Source: Euglena gracilis
Taxonomy: Eukaryota > Euglenida > Euglenophyceae > Euglenales
NCBI GenBank assembly: GCA_039621445.1
Contig: CP154957.1
Span: 31,762,399 to 31,826,398 of the forward strand
Direction: 5' to 3'
Length of the DNA stretch: 64,000 nucleotides
The notes under the pieces are model-generated. The model saw only the letters and a program-made list of their open reading frames with translations. It ran no database searches and was not told the origin of the DNA. This document shows positions 19,811 through 30,448 of this stretch, piece by piece. The position numbers were made by a program, and so were the translations under genes. Within the stretch, counting starts at the first letter, position 1. Each line of letters starts with the position of its first letter.

Positions 19811-21511
19811 CTGTGAGAAGAGCAGCACCTGTCCCCTTGACTTGTCCATTGTTTATGCATTCGTATTGTGTTCATCATTTGTAAGTGTTCTCAACCCCCC
19901 AAACTTAGGCGGCTTAAATTGCCCATAGAAAATTTGACTGAACTGTGTTCTGGAAACTCGCAAAAACCGCCAAGAATTTTAAGTCAGACTTCAGGACCGA
20001 AATTTTTTGCCGTTTACGACGATGTCATCCTTGAAGCGGAAAACCGCTTCAATGAATTTTAAGTTTTATTTTATGAAGAAATAGAAAGAACTATCTAACG
20101 ACAAAAAATAGTGGAAAATATGTATTTTTTGATAACCTACGAACAACAAGTCAAAGCCAAATGCAAACCTCCCAAATACAAACTCCCTTCGAGGACTTAG
20201 GCGGCCAAATGAGCCCTCCCCCTTCTTTGCAGCGCCGAAGGCGGAGCTGAGGTATAATTTCACAAACGCCACAAAATCACCATTTCTCACCAGTTTTTGA
20301 TCCCACTTCTTTCAAGACCCATGACACTTTGCACAGAGAGCTTCTCAGCTCACCCACCCTGGGCTGGGCTGGGCAACTTGACTTCAGTGACCCAGGGAGT
20401 TGGCAGCCCAGGCGGCAGCACCTGGCTTGGGGAAAGAGTGCTGGCTGGTTCTTCTGGCTTCAAAAATCCCCTCGCCACAACACCTGATTAGGATAGAGAC
20501 TCACTGCCATCATAGGTTGCCTTCTGACACTGAAAACTCTTTTCTTCTTCCTGCAGTTCCTAAAGATGAGCACACTTCGACACCTATTCCCAAGAGGGGG
20601 TTTTTTAAAGACTGGGAGGAGGGGGGGGAGGGGGTCGGCACCCACCCACCCACCCCTTGGGGTGGCCCCCCCCCCCCTCGGGGGAGGGCCAATGAGAACT
20701 TTACTGAAAAACCACTTTGATGGTAAAAATCAAAATAATAGAAGACGAAGGTTTGGCACATTCCAGGAGGTGGGGAAAAAGCACACAACATACGCCCATA
20801 TGGTTGGGAGGACTTCCCAGCTTGTGGTACAGGGTCAGGGTGAAAGATCAATTGAGGGGGAACATTCTTGATGGCCTAACTCTTGAGTGCCAGTCTGGGG
20901 CTAGTTTGGAGAACTTGTTTCTGGAGGGGTAAATCTATAAATTTCTGCCAAAAAGAACATGACCCCACTTGCTAAAGCTTTTGAATACTGCACATTTCCC
21001 GGTCTGCTCTGGAGCTAGCTTCACCCCACCTAAAAAAAAAAAAGGAAAATTTTGAAACATTTTAAACCCCCCCAAATAACCTGGCGGGGCCCTTGCTCCT
21101 GGCAGTGGCCGAATAACTTGGCGGGGGGGCAAAAAAGATGGTTCCAGTAACTTGGCAACCCCCCTTTTTAGGAAAAATTCCTTTTTACGACGATGAAAAA
21201 AAGGGCCCAAATGGCCTGGTGGGGGGGAGGGGCAGGGCCAAAAGTTGGTTCCGATAACTTGGCCCCCCACCAGGTTATTTGGTGGGGGGGGGGGGGTTAG
21301 AACGGCAAAAGAGGTCGGTTGTGGGGATTCCAAAGTCCAAAAACTTCACTTGCCGTTTTGTTTGTTTTTTCTTTGCATTCGCACGAGAGGGATATGAGGT
21401 GAAAAAATTCCAACGATCTTTCCATATGTCATAGACAAATACAGTTGTGTAATCCACTTGAATGTACAAATGTAACTTGGTAACTCCAAATGAGGCAAGG
21501 AAAGCAAGGAC

Positions 21512-21688
21512 CTTGGCATGCTTCACGAAGAACGTGGAGAAATAGGACTCCGTGAACATGACCTTTGCTTCTTCCCAGTCCGTTGGAGGTTCCTCCCGGA
21601 CGATGAGGACGAATTCCACCACCTTGCGGTACGTGTCCGGCGGGTTGTCATACTGCTGCAGGGTGCGCAAGTCTTCCGACCGCAGTGC
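21512..21688 (-). CDS. Dynein-stalk-like gene: NPP...W..AK exon
   Basis: This 177-nt exon is phase 0 at both ends. It encodes ALRSEDLRTLQQYDNPPDTY, then VVEFVLIVREEPPTDWEEAK and VMFTESYFSTFFVKHAK. In dynein heavy chains the end of CC1 and the start of the microtubule-binding domain read 'alr..di..lr...nPP..v..vm..v.il......W..ak.l....F...l..f'. The order NPP, hydrophobic VVEFVLIV, W-x2-AK and F-x3-F is preserved. Flanking introns are GT-AG (acceptor 21690-21689, donor 21511). Confidence 0.68.
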
Positions 21689-22306
21689 CTGCCAGAAATG
21701 CCAGAAAAATGGAACTCTACCTATTCACTTCATGGGTTTTGTGAAAAACCACGAAAAAAAATCGTTGACCAGAAATCCCCAATCCATCAAAAATGTGGGT
21801 GCCTGGTGTGTCTCCCATCCCTTTTGAAAGCAAAGGTGAATGATAAAGGATAATGCCCAAATCATCGCATTGCATATGCCATTTGTGTGTCTCTTTGAGA
21901 ACCCCAGAGGAGAGGGGAGACTGAGGCTGAAATTTTGGATTGGCTGGCCAGCTCCCCTCTCTACGGGCTGGGCCCCAACTGAACTGGACTTGACAGGAAG
22001 AGACACCCGATACAAGAAGTAAACGAGGGCTTCCGGCGCCTTCGTCGCCGAAAGTTCCTGGGTCCGATTGAGAAGATTTTCGTCAGAAATGGCCAAATTC
22101 GGGCCACCTGGGGCATACGGTTGTTTAAGGACCTGGGGGAAGGTGTAAAATATTTCAGATTTGGGCTTGAATATTTGATCAAAAATGACAATTGAAATGG
22201 TTGCACAGTCCCCCCCCCCTGGGGGGGAAGAGAAATGTAGTACCATAAAATAAGCCATGATAAAAATGTTTTATTGTGTGAAATGCGGTTGAACTCCTGT
22301 AAACAC

Positions 22307-22450
22307 CTGTAAGGCCTGGATAGCCTCCTGGAATTGCTCGTCCAATGGCGCCATAAACTCCGTGCGCAGGCGTCTTACCTCAGCGGTGAGTTCGAAAGCC
22401 TTTCCCAAAGCTTGCATCTGCTGGGCGAGGCGGGTCTTCCATTCGATCTG
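22307..22450 (-). CDS. Dynein-stalk-like gene: end of first coiled-coil strand
   Basis: The frame reads IEWKTRLAQQMQALGKAFEL, then RRLRTEFMAPLDEQFQEAIQ and ALQ. It resembles the distal CC1 segment of the dynein stalk ('...L..a.paL..A..aL'). The donor after TTACAG (22306) and the acceptor at 21689 join it in phase 0 to ALRSEDLRTL. A strong-looking internal donor (GAG then GTAAGA near 22379) could mark alternative splicing. The 5' limit is approximate. Confidence 0.5.
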
Positions 22451-22629
22451 CACGTGGCACGTGGCAAGCCGCACCGGTCGTCAGGCAGCAATGAAATATG
22501 CACCCTGAACGTTTGCACAGTGTCAAATTGCCTGCGGTGTAGAGAAGTCTAAGAGCGCTAGTCAATGGCAAACACTTTTGAACACATCCACAACCAAGAA
22601 ATGTGTCAGACAGGACCAGGGTTTTTGTG

Positions 22630-22780
22630 TTCTTTGAGAAAAATACTTATTTCCCAGGGGTCAAACCGGGAGGAACCAAAACTCAGCGCCATGTATTGGG
22701 GAGCCAATATACGCACTTTGGCCATTCCCTGGGTGCCACACCCAGAAAATGGTGGTGATCCATACACAGAAAAATGAAAG
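22630..22780. repeat. Interspersed repeat R1, copy 2
   Basis: It is similar to 12130-12310, with shared blocks TTTCCCAGGGGTCAAA, CCCTGGGTGCCACACC and GGTGGTGATCCATACA. The second copy of the large duplication starts (51329) within this repeat. Confidence 0.6.
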
Positions 22781-23049
22781 TCGTCGAGTAAAATAAACAA
22801 AGAAGGCATAATTAATTACAAAAAACATCAGCATCAGGCATAAATAAACGAAGCATTGCAATAAATGATTCAGTGATTGAGAAAAAAGGGGGGGAAACAG
22901 TGTGCAAGGGGCGAAAGAGAGTAGGGATGGTACAGCAAGCACCCGTCGAAAAAAAATGACCGAATAAAAACACCCCAACCGGGTGTTGAAGCAGAAGGGT
23001 TAGAAACAGACATTCACTTGGTGTGTATCACAACTTCGTGATGATTGCA

Positions 23050-23170
23050 TAAAACTTATTTTGATGATACACAAAAAAAATTTGCTGATGCACATGTGAT
23101 ACACAAAAAAATTGGTATTACACATGTGATACAAAAATTTTCGATATGATACACAACAAACCTTTTACAG
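23050..23170. repeat. Degenerate tandem repeat (GATACACAAAAAATTT type), block 1
   Basis: Several irregular units of about 20-30 bp are built on TGATACAC and AAAAAATTTT. A larger block of the same motif is at 23770-23950. Noncoding. Confidence 0.75.
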
Positions 23171-23769
23171 AATCAAGGGGGAAAAAATCGGATTTATTTG
23201 TTGATATCATGGCCACTCCGAGTGGACCTTAGCCCCGGCTAGAGGATTTTTTCACACCCTGGGGGGTCTGGGAGGAGGTCTGTGTAGATTCACTAAATGA
23301 CCTCCAGGGACTTTTTTTCCTGGCCCAAACCCACCCTCACATTAACCCCATTCGACGCCGTGACGGCCCTTGGAATGCCCTTTTAAAAATTCTTGAAAAA
23401 CTTTACCCCCGCTCTATGTCCAATGAAAATCAGAGGGTCCCCAGAATCCCCCCCCCCCCCTGAAAAACAGGTCAAACTTTCCTTTCTGGCGCTTTGCGTA
23501 ATTTTTGGCAATTTTAAACCAATTTTGCCCAAAGAGTTTGCATTTTGGCCGATTTTTGACCGATTTTTAGGAAAAACTCTTTCGACTTGGCACTTCGCCG
23601 CCAGGCCAAAAATGTGGTCAAACTTCTGAAAAGGTGTGGGTCGTTGGACATAGAGGGCAGGTGAAAAAAAAAACTTCAAAAAATGCCTTAAAACCTTCCC
23701 CCCTAGGTCACCATACTAAAAGAAAAAATTCCTGGACAAAACTTTTTTGATTCTTTTTGATTTTCGGAA

Positions 23770-23950
23770 AATTTTTGATGATACACAGGTGATATAAAGG
23801 TGATGCACAAAAAAATTTTGGTGATACACATGTGACATACAAAATAAATTTTGGGTGATACACAAAAAAATTTTGTGGTTCACAGATGATACACGAAAAT
23901 TTTTCGATGTGATATGCATGATACACAAAAATAATTTTGGTGATACACAC
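23770..23950. repeat. Degenerate tandem repeat (GATACACAAAAAATTT type), block 2
   Basis: Irregular units built on GGTGATACAC(A/ATG) and AAAAAATTTTGG run across the interval. The equivalents in the second copy (51655-51760 and 52385-52565) differ by several substitutions and indels. The minus-strand ORF through it, rich in CITKIIFVYH-like repeats, is an artefact of the array. Confidence 0.8.
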
Positions 23951-24119
23951 TAAATGAATGTCTGTTAGAAAGGTCCAGCCCTGAACAGCAGCAGGCTCAA
24001 GCAGGGCATCGCTTAAGAACTCCCCCAGGGGGGGTTGTCCAGCTCAGAGGCTGGAGAACTGGCGCTGGCTGAAAAAAGGCCCTGGGAAGAAAGCCGATGT
24101 GTCTCCAGCAGTTCAAAAC

Positions 24120-24230
24120 CCTGCGAGAAATCAAAAGGTCGCAAATGTGCGCCATTGTCACAGCTTAAGTCCGAGTTTGCCCGCCTGAGCTCAATTTGGG
24201 CTTTATGGGCGAGGGTCACAGAGTCCATCC
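24120..24230 (-). CDS. Dynein-stalk-like gene: upstream helical exon
   Basis: The frame reads VTLAHKAQIELRRANSDLS, a charged helical segment. The preceding exon ends at a good GT donor (24274). The acceptor is not resolved, so exon limits are approximate. Assignment to the stalk gene rests on strand, order and helical character. Copy 2 equivalent is about 52735-52845. Confidence 0.42.
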
Positions 24231-24274
24231 AGGACACAAACAACAGAACTAAAGAATACTCAAGCACAGTTTAC

Positions 24275-24500
24275 CTCCAAGTTAAGCCACCGCTGTAGCT
24301 GTTGTGATCGATAAACCTGCACCCGGAGAGGAGTCATAATGGGATAATAGCTGTCGATCAGTTTCACCAGGTTCCGGTCGTACTCTGCCTTCAATTTCGA
24401 CATCTGTGGGGTCATATGCAGAGAGTCTTGGGGGCTGGGGTAGATGGGTGTATATCCCCAAAGCACTGAATCGTCAAGATGAACCGTGCAGGGACCATCG
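24275..24500 (-). CDS. Dynein-stalk-like gene: upstream exon
   Basis: The frame contains HLDDSVLWGYTPIYPSPQDS, then SKLKAEYDRNLVKLIDSYYP and LRVQVYRSQQLQRWLNLE, ending at a clean donor (TTGGAG then GTAAAC at 24274). No motor-domain motif is visible. Copy 2 (52887 to about 53115) has one residue change, Tyr to His, in the SYYP segment. The 5' border may be a nonconventional acceptor (CCCTG near 24490). Confidence 0.5.
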
Positions 24501-24614
24501 ATCCCAAAGCTTTTTAGGGGCAAACATGTGTAACTTTGGAGATTTTGGAGGGAAATCTTCCAGCCAAGGAGTTAAACCGCTGGACTGCGGGCAAACCAAA
24601 GGACAGATAAACAC

Positions 24615-24840
24615 CGCAAGTTTCACAGGCACAAGCACATGAGAGAGGCACTCCTCTTCTGCCCTCAGATTCATGGCCTTTGCAGCATCCATCACCTGCT
24701 TTGTCTCATCCATTTCAAGGGGGAAACAGAACGCTGCAGAGGAATGAACGATGCCCTTTTGCAGAGAAAAATGCAGAGCAACCTCTGGGCCGAAATCAAA
24801 ATCTAAGCAGCAACCTTCCTTAAGCGCAAAAATTGAAGGA
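24615..24840 (-). CDS. Dynein-stalk-like gene: most upstream recognised exon
   Basis: The frame includes CCLDFDFGPEVALHFSLQKG, then MDETKQVMDAAKAMNLRAEE and ECLSHVLVPVKLA, with a good donor (GCG then GTGTTT at 24614). It is acidic and helical. Because the exchanger gene ends at 27417, the start of this gene must lie between about 24.7 and 27.4 kb. That leaves little room for an AAA+ motor upstream. The ATG opening MDETK is one possible start. Copy 2 is at 53229 to about 53455. Confidence 0.48.
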
Positions 24841-24899
24841 AAAATTGAAGGCCCCCAAAATAAGAGTGGTGAAGACAATACGTATCTTTAAAGACCCTG

Positions 24900-27400
24900 G
24901 GGGTTGCTGGGCAAGGGCTAAAATTTTGGACTGGCTACCCCCCCCCGTGGGGGGGGGGGGGGGGGCTGGACCCCGGTTGGACCTGAGCTGGGCCGGGTCA
25001 GGCCGAAATCGGACAATTGCCTTAAAAAAAATGACCTGCAAAACCACAATTTTGAAGAAGAAAAAAATGAGCATCTGACAACCCCCCAGAAACGCCCAAG
25101 ACACTCCAAAAACACCATTTTTGGCGATTTCTGAACACTTTTTTTTTGCGCCTTGTGCCGAATATTTTTTGGACTGGACTCCAAAAAGGGGCTGGTTAGC
25201 AGCACCCCCCAGGAGAGGGTGCTGCTGCGGCCGAGATGGGCCAAAATCGGAACTGGCTGCAGCAGCCCCCTGAGGAGTCTGCAAAACCTTAAAGAGGTGT
25301 GTGGGATGGATGCATCACTTTTTTGCTTCGGAGTGTGCGTGTTTTAGCCCCCCCCCCCCCTCAGGCTGAGTGGTGGGCAGGTGGGTGTCAACCCCCCAGG
25401 TCCTACAGGACTGATTTCTGATTCCCCAAAAAGTAAAGCTATTTGCCTGAAATCGGGTTCAACCAAACGGATATCATTTCGTTCCAACTTGGACAAAGGA
25501 GGAGGCGTTTTGGGGGCAAAATTCGGAGGACCACGTGTCAATTTTGGGTCCTGAAAAACTGAAACTCAAAACCCCTTGAGGGGTAATCAGCCAGACCCCC
25601 CTCCCCCCAGGTCGCCCAACCTTAAAGCATTCTGAGGAGGGAATTCTTGAGTCGCAGACCAATTCTTTTTTTTAAAAAAGGTGCAATCCAATTTCATCAG
25701 TCTGGGTACGTAGCAACTGTGGCAGGCATTTTGAGGACGCAATGCACTCCCAGCTGGATAAAAGAGTCCTTTGGAACATCTGTTCAGGCTTTGATTCAAA
25801 AACTCTGGGATCTTGGGAAACTCCCTCTTGGGTTGAAAGTGGAAACGGCACAAAGGGGCCCAATGGCCTTTTAAAAGCAGCCCTTTTAACGGAAGCCGAT
25901 TAGAAAAATGTAAATTTCCGTCATTGCGTTAGATCCATAGCCCTTCTCACAAAAGGACAAATCTGACAGCGCTCTCTCCCTTCAGCAATTCGCTCTCTAG
26001 AAAAGGTGGAATGCAAAGAGAGTGTTCAGGGCAGGGGCCATTGTTCAAACTAACACATTTTCCTTGACCAGGGCGCTTGCGCACCCCCCGGGGGGGTCCG
26101 GCTCAGAGGCTGGAAAATTTGGGCCAGCTGGAAACAGGCTGCTGCAGGGCAGAACGGGAAGGCCTGGTGGGGGGCTGACCCCCCCCCCCACCCGGGAGGT
26201 GAGGGGGTCGACCCCCCCACCCACCACAGCATTTTCACCGATTTCAGGAAAACGGGGATTTTGGCCAGAAATAAATTTGAATTTTTTTTTTAAATAAATG
26301 AACACAAAACACATGTTTTTTTGATAGAAAACCACCTTTTTTTCACAAAAAAAATCAGGGTTAAAAAATGGTACTTTTTAGAAGAGAGTGTAAAAAAAAA
26401 AACGAAGGTCAAAAAAAAATGGACAAAATTTTGGCACAATCAAATTTTACTGACATTTTTTCTCGTTGAATTTTTTTTGGACTTTCAATGGCATTTTTTT
26501 TTGCTTCAAAAACCTCTCAAAATCAACATTTTGAGAAAATGTTGAATTTTTGGAAGGTGTGAAAAAACGGGGTTTTGGGTGGTTTTTGGGGGGGGATCCC
26601 CTATATGGGTCCCAAAATGGCTCAAAAAAAAACACCCGGCGCCAAAGGCGCCGTAAAAAATTTTATCGGGTCCAAAAATTGGTGCTCCCGGAAATACGGG
26701 AAGAGGTGGTGGGGGGGGTCGACCCCCCCACCCACCATGCAGGGGGTGGGGGGGTGGTTGACCCCCCCCTACCCACCACCCTGGCTGTTCGGCCGATTCC
26801 CGTTCTGCCCTGGGCTGCTGGCTGACCCCCCCCCCAATAGGGGTCCCGGGCTGGGGCTGGGCCAACCCGGGGTCGAACCGGGAACAAAAAAAACCGAAAT
26901 CGCAAAAAATGCCCAAAAAACCGTCAATTTTTTGGTGCCCAAAATGTCCTGGACAGCTTCATTTCGACCCATTTTCGACCCATTTTTGCTCATTTTTGGC
27001 CCATTTTTGGCCCCAAAAGCGAAGACTCCATTACCGTCCAGTCACCCTTCGGGCGGCTGGAATTAATAAATCTTGTTGATGGGGGGAGGGGGGTCTGTGG
27101 CTGGATAAAAGCTGGCTGGACCCCCCGGGGGGGGGGGGGGGGTGGGTCAAATTTTTTCAAGCAACGCCCTGTCCTTGACACAACCCCCGATGGAGGCACT
27201 CCCACAGTTGGAGACCAGGGGATCAGTTGTGCCAAAAATCAGACGCTTGCCCAAAACTGTTCCTTAACACTATCAACACTCGGGGCCTCCAGAAGGAATG
27301 TGTAGCACTTGGGCAACAGCAAACCAGCATGGCTGAGGTGGAATAGGCAAATTGCTTGGATGCCACCCACTCGCAGATGAGCATAGCACAAGCAGGAGCC
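24900..27400. other. Repeat-rich spacer between the exchanger and the stalk gene
   Basis: No coding sequence is recognised. The stretch contains G/C-run elements: a GGCTGG-rich block with a long G run near 24940-24965, a C run near 25350, GGTCGACC inverted blocks around 26160-26225 and 26700-26770, and a GGCGCCAAAGGCGCC hairpin near 26640. A/T-rich tracts lie between. It should also hold the 3' end of the exchanger transcript and the 5' end of the stalk gene. The second copy is 53510-56016. Confidence 0.5.
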
Positions 27401-27416
27401 GTCGCAAATTGCAGAA

Positions 27417-27500
27417 TCAGTTCAGGCCGACGAATTCGGTCACGAAGACCAGGGCGAGGGAGAGTGGGTACAGAGATAGCACGAGTGCCGCGTCCAGCAG
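27417..27500 (-). CDS. NCL: Na+/Ca2+ exchanger (NCL-type), last exon with stop
   Basis: The frame ends ALVLSLYPLSLALVFVTEFV, then GLN and TGA (27419-27417). The YPLSL helix is the typical final transmembrane segment of plant NCL-type exchangers. The acceptor is unresolved; a CTG-containing nonconventional acceptor near 27490 is possible. One more exon between here and 28335 is expected but was not identified. Confidence 0.65.
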   Translation of the reverse strand: MLDAALVLSLYPLSLALVFVTEFVGLN

Positions 27501-28334
27501 CGTGTGTGTTGTTGGACCCAGGCGTCGGCTCTCACATGGTGTATTCAATTTTGTGCCATCCAAAAAAAAGCCGGTTCGACCAATCTGTGAGTGAACAGAT
27601 GCCCAGAGGCGAATTATGCTGGAAATGCTCCAGAGCCGAAACAAAAAAGCAGTGGGGGCATAGATAATAAAAAACAATTATACTGCACGTTCTTCAAAAA
27701 CGACCTTTATTTCACTGTTACGCGGAAGACAAAAGAGAGCCTTTCGAGCCAGGGGGCCTGGCTTTCAGACCCATCAAAAACATGACGAGCTGAATAGTCA
27801 GGATAGCAATGGGCGCAGGTGACGCAAAAGAACCTCACAACACCCTCTCATACCATCGAATTGTGGCACCAAAGGGGTGCAGCAATGATTGTCTGTCAGG
27901 GTTTTGCCTTTCAACACGATGCAGCAGAAGTTCTAGGTGACAAAGAAGAGGCGTCTGATATCTTCGTCCGTTTCTCTGTCCACATTTTAATGCTGATGCC
28001 TGACTGAGAATGGTCACAATTCACCTGGTACCGGCCGATTGGCCCTCAGATGGGGCAACTCGTCAAAATAAAAGTCTATCGAAGTGACTGAAGTGAAGGT
28101 CCATGTGAAACTGTTCGTGTTTAGGGAACTGGTATCGGGCGACCTCTCAGGCAGTAGAATGCCTTTCCCCACTTGAAACTCTGGCAGGTTATTCCCAGAA
28201 GTTTCTCCCAAAATGATAAATTTTCTTCCTTCTGTGAAAAACCTCCAATGTTCTAATGCACACTAATTTTTACTTTTTTTACCGTCAGTGTCGATGCGAA
28301 ATGACAAAACAATGCCATCCCGCGCCACCTGGAG

Positions 28335-28395
28335 CAGTTTCTGCCGAAAATTTCCAGGCCAGCCTCTTGATCACAATCAGGGCAAGGAAAATGCC
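28335..28395 (-). CDS. NCL: Na+/Ca2+ exchanger (NCL-type), exon after the second alpha repeat
   Basis: It reads GIFLALIVIKRLAWKFSAET, matching the 'G(i)FLa(l)V..R.LaW.FsAEt' stretch that follows MNNTFCL in NCL exchangers. The 5' border is exact (28395), set by the nonconventional intron 29304-28396. The 3' end is either 28335 (nonconventional, CTC-CAG following) or 28329 (GT donor). Confidence 0.85.
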
Positions 28396-29304
28396 AGTGA
28401 AATGGGCATGCCTGTGAGCAGCCTTAATAAAGCCTCAGAACTGTGATGTCTGTAGTGCCATTACAAGAGTCAAGGCAACTGCTCTGAGCAGAGAGAATCA
28501 GTTCAGGTGATGCCTGGATCAGGGTTTTTTTGAGACTGGGGGGAGGGGGGCGCCCCCCCAGGGGGGGGGGTCCCAGGGGACCCACCCACTTTTCCCCAAA
28601 AGTGGTCGTGAAAAATGCTAAAAATAGCACCATTTCAAAAAAAATTTGGTGCCTCCAGCGCAAAAAAAGATATCACCCCCCAGAAAGACCCCCCCCCAGG
28701 GAGGCTGGACCCACCCACCCACCCACCCCCACCTCCCCCCCGGGAGTCCAAGACTAAAAAAAAAACCCCTGGCCTGGCTAACCCATATTACCCTTTTGCA
28801 TTCCACCCGCATTTTCTGCCAACCTGAAAAGTCCCCCAAACGAAAAGCACAAAAAAATATGCAAAAAAATGCAATGACAACAAGACTGAAAAAATTCAAA
28901 GTGGAAAAGAGAGCAGAAGCCACCAGGTTGAGAGCAGCTGCCCTCTTCAAACAATTGGCAAAATGAGGTTCACATTGAAAGAAAGTAAACAAAGCAAAAA
29001 CAAAAAAAAACTGCAAATACCCGTTTCCCGCCAGGGGTGCTTTACATTGTGGAGGCTTAAGTGAAGGGAACAATCTCTTTGACCCCTCCAATATGTATAT
29101 GCACATATGTATTTTAAAATGGGCGAAAATGTACAAAAAAATTAAAAGGCGAAATAAAAGGTTGGTATCTGTTTTGGCGCAGAGAAGATGAGAATCCAAA
29201 CCTGGAAATGGGAAGTTAACTCTGAGGCAAGAGACTCATCTGCCCCTTGGCACATGCTTTTGGAGTCTAAATCGCTGCATCGAGCAGCAAGCACACGCAT
29301 TCAC
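28396..29304 (-). other. Nonconventional intron, 909 nt (AAT/ATT)
   Basis: It starts GTGAATGCG but ends CCCATTTCACT, so it is not GT-AG. AAT at +4..+6 is complementary to ATT at -8..-6, and AATG/CATT extends the pairing. Removal joins MNNTFCL to GIFLALI in phase 0, exactly as in homologous exchangers. A family A MITE (28520-28771) lies inside. Confidence 0.8.
28520..28771. mobile_element. MITE family A, third copy
   Basis: It starts CAGGGTTTTTTTGAGACTGG and ends AAGACTAAAAAAAAAACCCC then TG. Flanks are GCCTGGAT (28512-28519) and GCCTGGCT (28772-28779), a 7-of-8 target-site duplication. Its central hairpin has decayed (GTGCCTCCAGCGC), while the other copy at 57136 keeps GTGCCTTCGGCGC. Confidence 0.85.
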
Positions 29305-29610
29305 GAGGCAGAAGGTGTTGTTCATACAAGCGGCACCTTGCAACGATGCGAAAGAGATTGTGATGGCGGCGCGTGTCTGCTTCTTGGAGTACTGGAAGGC
29401 GGCGATGAGCTCACTGGCGTTGGTGGAGGACGGGGCTTCCTTGTGGGACTGTGTTGAACAGCACGACGCGAAGTCACAAGCCTGGTCCTTGCCAGAGGCC
29501 AGCGGGGCGAGGATGAACGACACATAAAACGGGGGCACGTGGATGCGGTTGCCAAACTCGGACAAGACGTCCACCATTGGGTCGGAAAAGAGCAAGACCA
29601 GGAGCGTGCC
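29305..29610 (-). CDS. NCL: Na+/Ca2+ exchanger (NCL-type), second alpha-repeat exon
   Basis: This 102-codon exon is phase 0 at both ends. It encodes GTLLVLLFSDPMVDVLSEFG, then NRIHVPPFYVSFILAPLAS, a 24-residue insert, NASELIAAFQYSKKQTRAAI, and TISFASLQGAACMNNTFCL. These are the hallmark motifs of the cation/Ca2+ exchanger second alpha repeat: FSDPMVD, P(S/F)FxVSFxLAPLAsNASE and GaxxMNNTFCL. The protein is expected to be a multi-pass membrane antiporter exchanging Ca2+ for Na+ or H+. The insert between PLAS and NASEL is Cys/Ser-rich and unusual; it may be an unrecognised intron. Copy 2 is 57923-58228. Confidence 0.93.
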
Positions 29611-30448
29611 CACTGCAGGGCATTGCTGGTTGCACAGACATGATGACGACTTGTCAGAATTTCTGAACATAGATGACCGTGTGTGTACGCTTCTGCAGTC
29701 TCCCTAGATGAAAGCTCTTTGGCTTCGGAAGTCTTCAGAGTGTTTGGAGTCAGAATGTCACATACCCCAATGGCTTTGAAAACGTGGCAAGGGGGTAGGG
29801 CAGGGATAGATGGGAAGCCTTGAGGGGGGGATCGGGCCCGCAAGATGGGGGGGGGGGTCGGGCCTCCTCTCCTGCCTGACTGAGGGGAGCTGGGAAAATT
29901 CCCAGTTTTGTGGACCGGCAAAGGCCCGGATTTCAGGCCAAAAAAATGGTCAAATCTCCCTGATTTTTCTTTAAAACAAAAAAATTGAACATTTTTACGT
30001 GGAAAACAGCAAAACATCAAACACGGGCAATGTGTTCAAAAGTGAGGCAAAAAGCACGTTTTTTGTTCATTTTCCAGCGCGCAGCCAGAAGAAAAATTTT
30101 CGCTATGTTTGGAACCTGTCGAGGAGGGAGGGTCCGGAACCCCATCCCATCATCTAGGGGGGGGGGTGTTCGGACCCCACCTACCACCTTATCCCCCAGG
30201 GGCCCCTACCGTGGGGTAGGGCCCAGTGGAGAGCCCTGCACCCGAAAAAAGCTTCCATTGGGTAGTATGAGCAAAAGGGAAGCGTGTTTTGAAACAAAAA
30301 AAAGTTGTGTTGAAACAAATTTAATTTGGTGCTCCACAGCAGCCGTCCAGAAAAAAAATGAACATTCAAAGAAGACAGAGCTCTGAATCAAGAAGCACAC
30401 ACCAAATGTCAAGGGATTCCGAAATCCAGCTGTCAGCACTGCCTGGCC
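29611..30448 (-). other. Nonconventional intron, 838 nt (CAG/CTG)
   Basis: It starts GGCCAGGCAGTGCT and ends AGCAATGCCCTGCAGTG, with CAG at +4 and CTG at -8. Removal joins FWLMGA to GTLLVLLFSDP, reproducing the conserved 'G(t)..v..FSDPmVD' helix. It contains a family C element (29801-30213). The 8-mers at the ends (GAGCAGGC, CAGTGGGC) match at 5 of 8 positions. Confidence 0.85.
29801..30213. mobile_element. Family C element with 8-bp TSD
   Basis: It starts CAGGGATAGATGGGAAGCC and is flanked by GGGTAGGG at 29793-29800 and 30214-30221. The right end (CCCCTACCGTG) is a poor inverse of the left, so the terminus has diverged. The internal GGTCGGGCC and GGTCCGGAACCCC blocks match 11234-12095. It lies inside the exchanger intron. 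Copy 2 is 58420-58833. Confidence 0.65.

Noticed and set aside
23708-23950. Minus-strand ORF with CITKIIFVYH-type repeats, resembling a repetitive protein
   Set aside because: It is a translation of the degenerate GATACACAAAAAATTT array; indels between the two copies disrupt the frame.
28520-28771. Family A element in the exchanger gene as an exonic intron like 2966-3254
   Set aside because: It lies wholly inside the intron 29304-28396, so its excision does not restore a coding frame.
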